Below, piece by piece: positions 16,289 through 18,361 of a stretch of 18,361 nt of DNA (the first letter of the stretch is position 1; every line of letters begins with the position of its first letter). A program made the position numbers and the translations under genes. Source of the stretch: Desulfofustis sp. Lineage in GTDB: Bacteria > Desulfobacterota > Desulfobulbia > Desulfobulbales > Desulfocapsaceae. The DNA lies in contig JAQYVS010000422.1 of assembly GCA_030145365.1 (NCBI GenBank), forward strand, positions 1-18,361, given 5' to 3'. A model generated the notes under the pieces. The model had not been told where the DNA came from and searched no databases. It saw only the letters and a program-made list of their open reading frames with translations.

Positions 16289-17227
16289 TTACACAAATAA
16301 AGAGCTGACCGAATCATCATTATGAATGCGATGGATTGCTTCAGCAAGCAGTGACGACACAGATAAAACTTTTATTTTATCGCATGCTTTTGCGTTGTCC
16401 TGCAGCGGTATGGTATTGGTTACTACCAATGACTTAATTGCCGATTTTTTTAATCTGTCGATTGCAGGACCTGACAGAACCGGGTGCGAACAACAAGCGT
16501 GAACTTCCTTGGCACCATTCTGCAGCAAGGTATCGGCTCCGCTGCACAAGGTACCTGCAGTGTCAACCATATCATCCATAAGGATAGCGATCTTCCCTTC
16601 CACGTCACCAATTACATGCATCGCTTCACTGTGATTCGGGCGATCCCGTCGTTTATCAATAATTGCCAGTCCGCAACTCAACCTTTTGGCAAAGGCTCTG
16701 GTTCTCTCAACCCCGCCGGCATCAGGTGATACCATAATAAAATCTTCGAAATTCTCTTTAATGTAATTAATCAAAACCGGCGCCGCATATAAGTGATCGA
16801 CGGGAATATTGAAAAAACCCTGAATCTGACCGGCATGCAAATCCATGCTCAACACTCTTCTGACTCCGACGGCCATAAGCATTTCCGCAACCACCTTGGC
16901 AGAAATCGGAACCCGTGGGGCAACTTTACGATCCTGGCGGGCATATCCGTAATAAGGAAGGACCGCTGTGATTCGACGTGTAGAAGCTCTTCTCAAGGCA
17001 TCGGCCATGATCACCAGTTCCATCAGATGATCGTTGACCGGAGTGCAGGTCGGCTGGATGATGTAGGAGTCAGTTCCCCGAACATTTTCTTTGATTTCGA
17101 CGAAAATCTCCCCATCACTGAATTTTCTAACTTCCGCTTCGGAGACAGTCAATTCAAGATGCTCGGCAATTTCCTGTGCCATTGCATAATTTGCATTGCC
17201 TGAGAAGATCTTCATTACATTACCCAT
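16289..17227 (-). CDS. prs: Ribose-phosphate pyrophosphokinase
   Basis: Prs makes PRPP from ribose 5-phosphate and ATP for nucleotide, histidine and tryptophan synthesis. Class I landmarks are FSDGEIFVEIKENVRG, DALRRAS, YYGYARQDRK, SMDLHAGQIQGFF and the PRPP loop ILMDDMVDTAGTL. I chose the ATG at 17227 (MGNVMKIFSGN, 312 residues) because GAGG lies 9 nt upstream and the length fits. A GTG at 17242 and an ATG at 17215 are in frame but badly spaced from any ribosome site. It lies 37 nt after the tRNA-Gln and 75 nt before rplY. Confidence 0.96.
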   Translation of the reverse strand: MGNVMKIFSGNANYAMAQEIAEHLELTVSEAEVRKFSDGEIFVEIKENVRGTDSYIIQPTCTPVNDHLMELVIMADALRRASTRRITAVLPYYGYARQDRKVAPRVPISAKVVAEMLMAVGVRRVLSMDLHAGQIQGFFNIPVDHLYAAPVLINYIKENFEDFIMVSPDAGGVERTRAFAKRLSCGLAIIDKRRDRPNHSEAMHVIGDVEGKIAILMDDMVDTAGTLCSGADTLLQNGAKEVHACCSHPVLSGPAIDRLKKSAIKSLVVTNTIPLQDNAKACDKIKVLSVSSLLAEAIHRIHNDDSVSSLFV

Positions 17228-17264
17228 AAGCTCATGCCTCACTTCCTATCTTGTTTCAGAGTGG

Positions 17265-17340
17265 TGGCTGGGGCGGTAGGACTCGAACCTACGAATGCCG
17301 GGATCAAAACCCGGTGCCTTGGCCACTTGGCTACGCCCCA
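17265..17340 (-). tRNA. tRNA-Gln (anticodon UUG)
   Basis: On the minus strand the acceptor arms TGGGGCG and CGCCCCA pair over 7 bp, followed by discriminator G and an encoded CCA (17265-17267). The anticodon stem CCGGG/CCCGG encloses the loop TTTTGAT, giving anticodon UUG for CAA (and CAG by wobble). The T-arm GTAGG-TTCGAGT-CCTAC is perfect. The 5' end overlaps the last 10 nt of ispE, so the tRNA is probably cut from an ispE-prs transcript. Confidence 0.97.
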
Positions 17341-18203
17341 GTATAAGCACAGGTTGAAAATATTCGGAAATCGCCAATTTCCGCTAACCTTTTGCTGATC
17401 TGCTTGATGGCTTTTTCACTATCTTTCTTTTTATCAAACAGACCAAATACCGTTGGTCCACTGCCCGACATCAGAGAACCCGCAGCACCGCAGGCCAATA
17501 GTATTTTTTTAACTTTGTCGATAACCGGATATCGGACACTGGTTACCTGTTCTAAATCGTTATACAACTCCTCTGCTGAAAACGATTTTTTCACATCATT
17601 TTGAGAACCGCAGAGTGTAAATTCATTCGTCTTTTTTGTCAATCTATAATTATCGTATACCCATTTCGTACTGACACTGAAACAAGGATTTATCAGAAGG
17701 TAATTATAGTCATCGACTATGTTTGCCTGAGTTAACCTGTCTCCAATTCCGTATGCCACGGCCGCGCTGTTTTTTGACACAAAAAACGCCAGGTCTGCAC
17801 CAAGTGGTCGGGCCAGATCGATTAACTCCAGCTCGGAGAATGGGTAATTATATAGTTTATTTAACCCTTTCAATACTGCCGCGCCATCACTGCTGCCCCC
17901 TCCCAGGCCGGCAGCCACCGGGATATTTTTTTCCAATTCAATCGCGAGACCGCGTTTTTTATCCGGGTCATAGGTCTTATAAAAACTCAGCGCTGCCTGA
18001 ACAGCAAGATTGGTTTCGTCTGACGGAACCTTCTTGTCATCGCAGATTATTGTGATTTGTTGATCATCTGTCAGCCTAAGCTCAATCCAGTCGCAGAGCT
18101 TCAGTTTCTGCATTCGGGATATCAACTCATGATATCCATCATCACGTTTTTGGATGACATGCAGACTCAAATTTACTTTTGCCGGTGCACACAACCTGAT
18201 CAT
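17331..18203 (-). CDS. ispE: 4-diphosphocytidyl-2-C-methyl-D-erythritol kinase
   Basis: IspE phosphorylates CDP-ME in the MEP isoprenoid pathway. The 290 residues are typical for this GHMP kinase: APAKVNLSL (6-14, with K9), the ATP loop PVAAGLGGGSSDGAA (95-109), catalytic D137 in GADLAF, and GSLMSGSGPTVFGLF in the C-terminal motif. Its TAG stop (17331-17333) lies inside the tRNA-Gln gene, so RNase P cutting at the tRNA 5' end would remove the stop codon from the upstream message. The ATG has only a weak ribosome site. A DUF1844-like gene lies 59 nt upstream. Confidence 0.96.
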   Translation of the reverse strand: MIRLCAPAKVNLSLHVIQKRDDGYHELISRMQKLKLCDWIELRLTDDQQITIICDDKKVPSDETNLAVQAALSFYKTYDPDKKRGLAIELEKNIPVAAGLGGGSSDGAAVLKGLNKLYNYPFSELELIDLARPLGADLAFFVSKNSAAVAYGIGDRLTQANIVDDYNYLLINPCFSVSTKWVYDNYRLTKKTNEFTLCGSQNDVKKSFSAEELYNDLEQVTSVRYPVIDKVKKILLACGAAGSLMSGSGPTVFGLFDKKKDSEKAIKQISKRLAEIGDFRIFSTCAYTGA

Positions 18204-18262
18204 AGCTCACTCAGCCTTACCCAAAGCTGCTGATTGTGAAATTCTACGTTTGTGCAAACGGA

Positions 18263-18361
18263 TTATTTCTTGACTGCTTTGACGAAACGAATCTTCACAT
18301 CATAGAGGATGTTTTTAATCAGCTCAGATTCCTCGTCGTTAAGATTTCCTTTGGTTTTCTG
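18263..18361 (-). CDS. DUF1844-like protein, C-terminal end (partial)
   Basis: An open frame enters from the right edge in phase and ends at TAA (18263-18265), giving 32 residues. TKGNLNDEESELIKNILYD followed by VKIRFVKAVKK resembles the conserved C-terminus of small DUF1844 proteins, which carry KTKGNL and a helix ending near a (R/K)xR(F/Y)V segment. That family has no assigned function that I can name. Its place before ispE fits other Desulfobacterota. The short length limits certainty. Confidence 0.6.
   Translation of the reverse strand, partial: QKTKGNLNDEESELIKNILYDVKIRFVKAVKK

Noticed and set aside
16793..17203. Plus-strand open frame of 136 codons opposite prs
   Set aside because: It is antisense to prs, which has full motif support. 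The frame looks like a by-product of codon usage.
1..18361. Mobile elements, phage genes, CRISPR arrays, defence or toxin-antitoxin modules
   Set aside because: Both strands were read for transposase, integrase, repeat-spacer and paired small-gene patterns. Every long frame was assigned to a core gene or to its shadow, and no direct repeat of notable length was found.

Overview
The window reads as ordinary core chromosome of a sulfate-reducer-like bacterium, most likely a Desulfobacterota member of the Desulfobulbales type. This is inferred from protein character and gene order, not from a database search. The supports are the murA-prmC-prfA-rpmE-rho block beside coaE-rluD-carD-pth-rplY-prs-tRNA-Gln-ispE, a CarD-family RNA polymerase regulator, a long variant of class II fructose-bisphosphate aldolase, and a PilR/PilS-type pair. 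Base composition looks moderate and even. I see no insertion sequence, phage gene, CRISPR array or toxin-antitoxin pair.

Left part (1-3691): the 3' end of dxs (+) meets a UDP-glucuronate 4-epimerase-like gene (-) tail to tail. Upstream of the epimerase on the same strand lie a class II aldolase and then tatC. TatC is encoded in two frames that join at a run of nine A/T. The rest of the gene is intact, so the split is a sequencing error, a fresh mutation, or recoding by slippage.

Middle part (3692-7192): a good sigma-70-like promoter drives a sigma-54-dependent response regulator followed 8 nt later by its membrane histidine kinase. Together they look like PilR and PilS. The 217-nt gap after pilS, between convergent genes, holds nested inverted repeats and no convincing gene.

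Right part (7193-18361): everything is on the minus strand. In transcription order it is a DUF1844-like gene (partial), ispE, tRNA-Gln(UUG), prs, rplY, a strong terminator, pth, a gap, carD, rluD, coaE, a strong promoter plus a leader of about 320 nt, rho, rpmE, prfA, prmC and murA. These genes serve isoprenoid precursor synthesis (ispE here, dxs at the other end), PRPP and CoA synthesis, rRNA modification, ribosome and translation-termination functions, transcription termination, and peptidoglycan synthesis. PrmC modifies the RF1 made by the gene just upstream.

I found no clear new multi-gene system. The points most worth a second look are the tatC frame break, the rho leader with a G-poor stretch, the 10-nt overlap of ispE with tRNA-Gln, and the structured gap after pilS.
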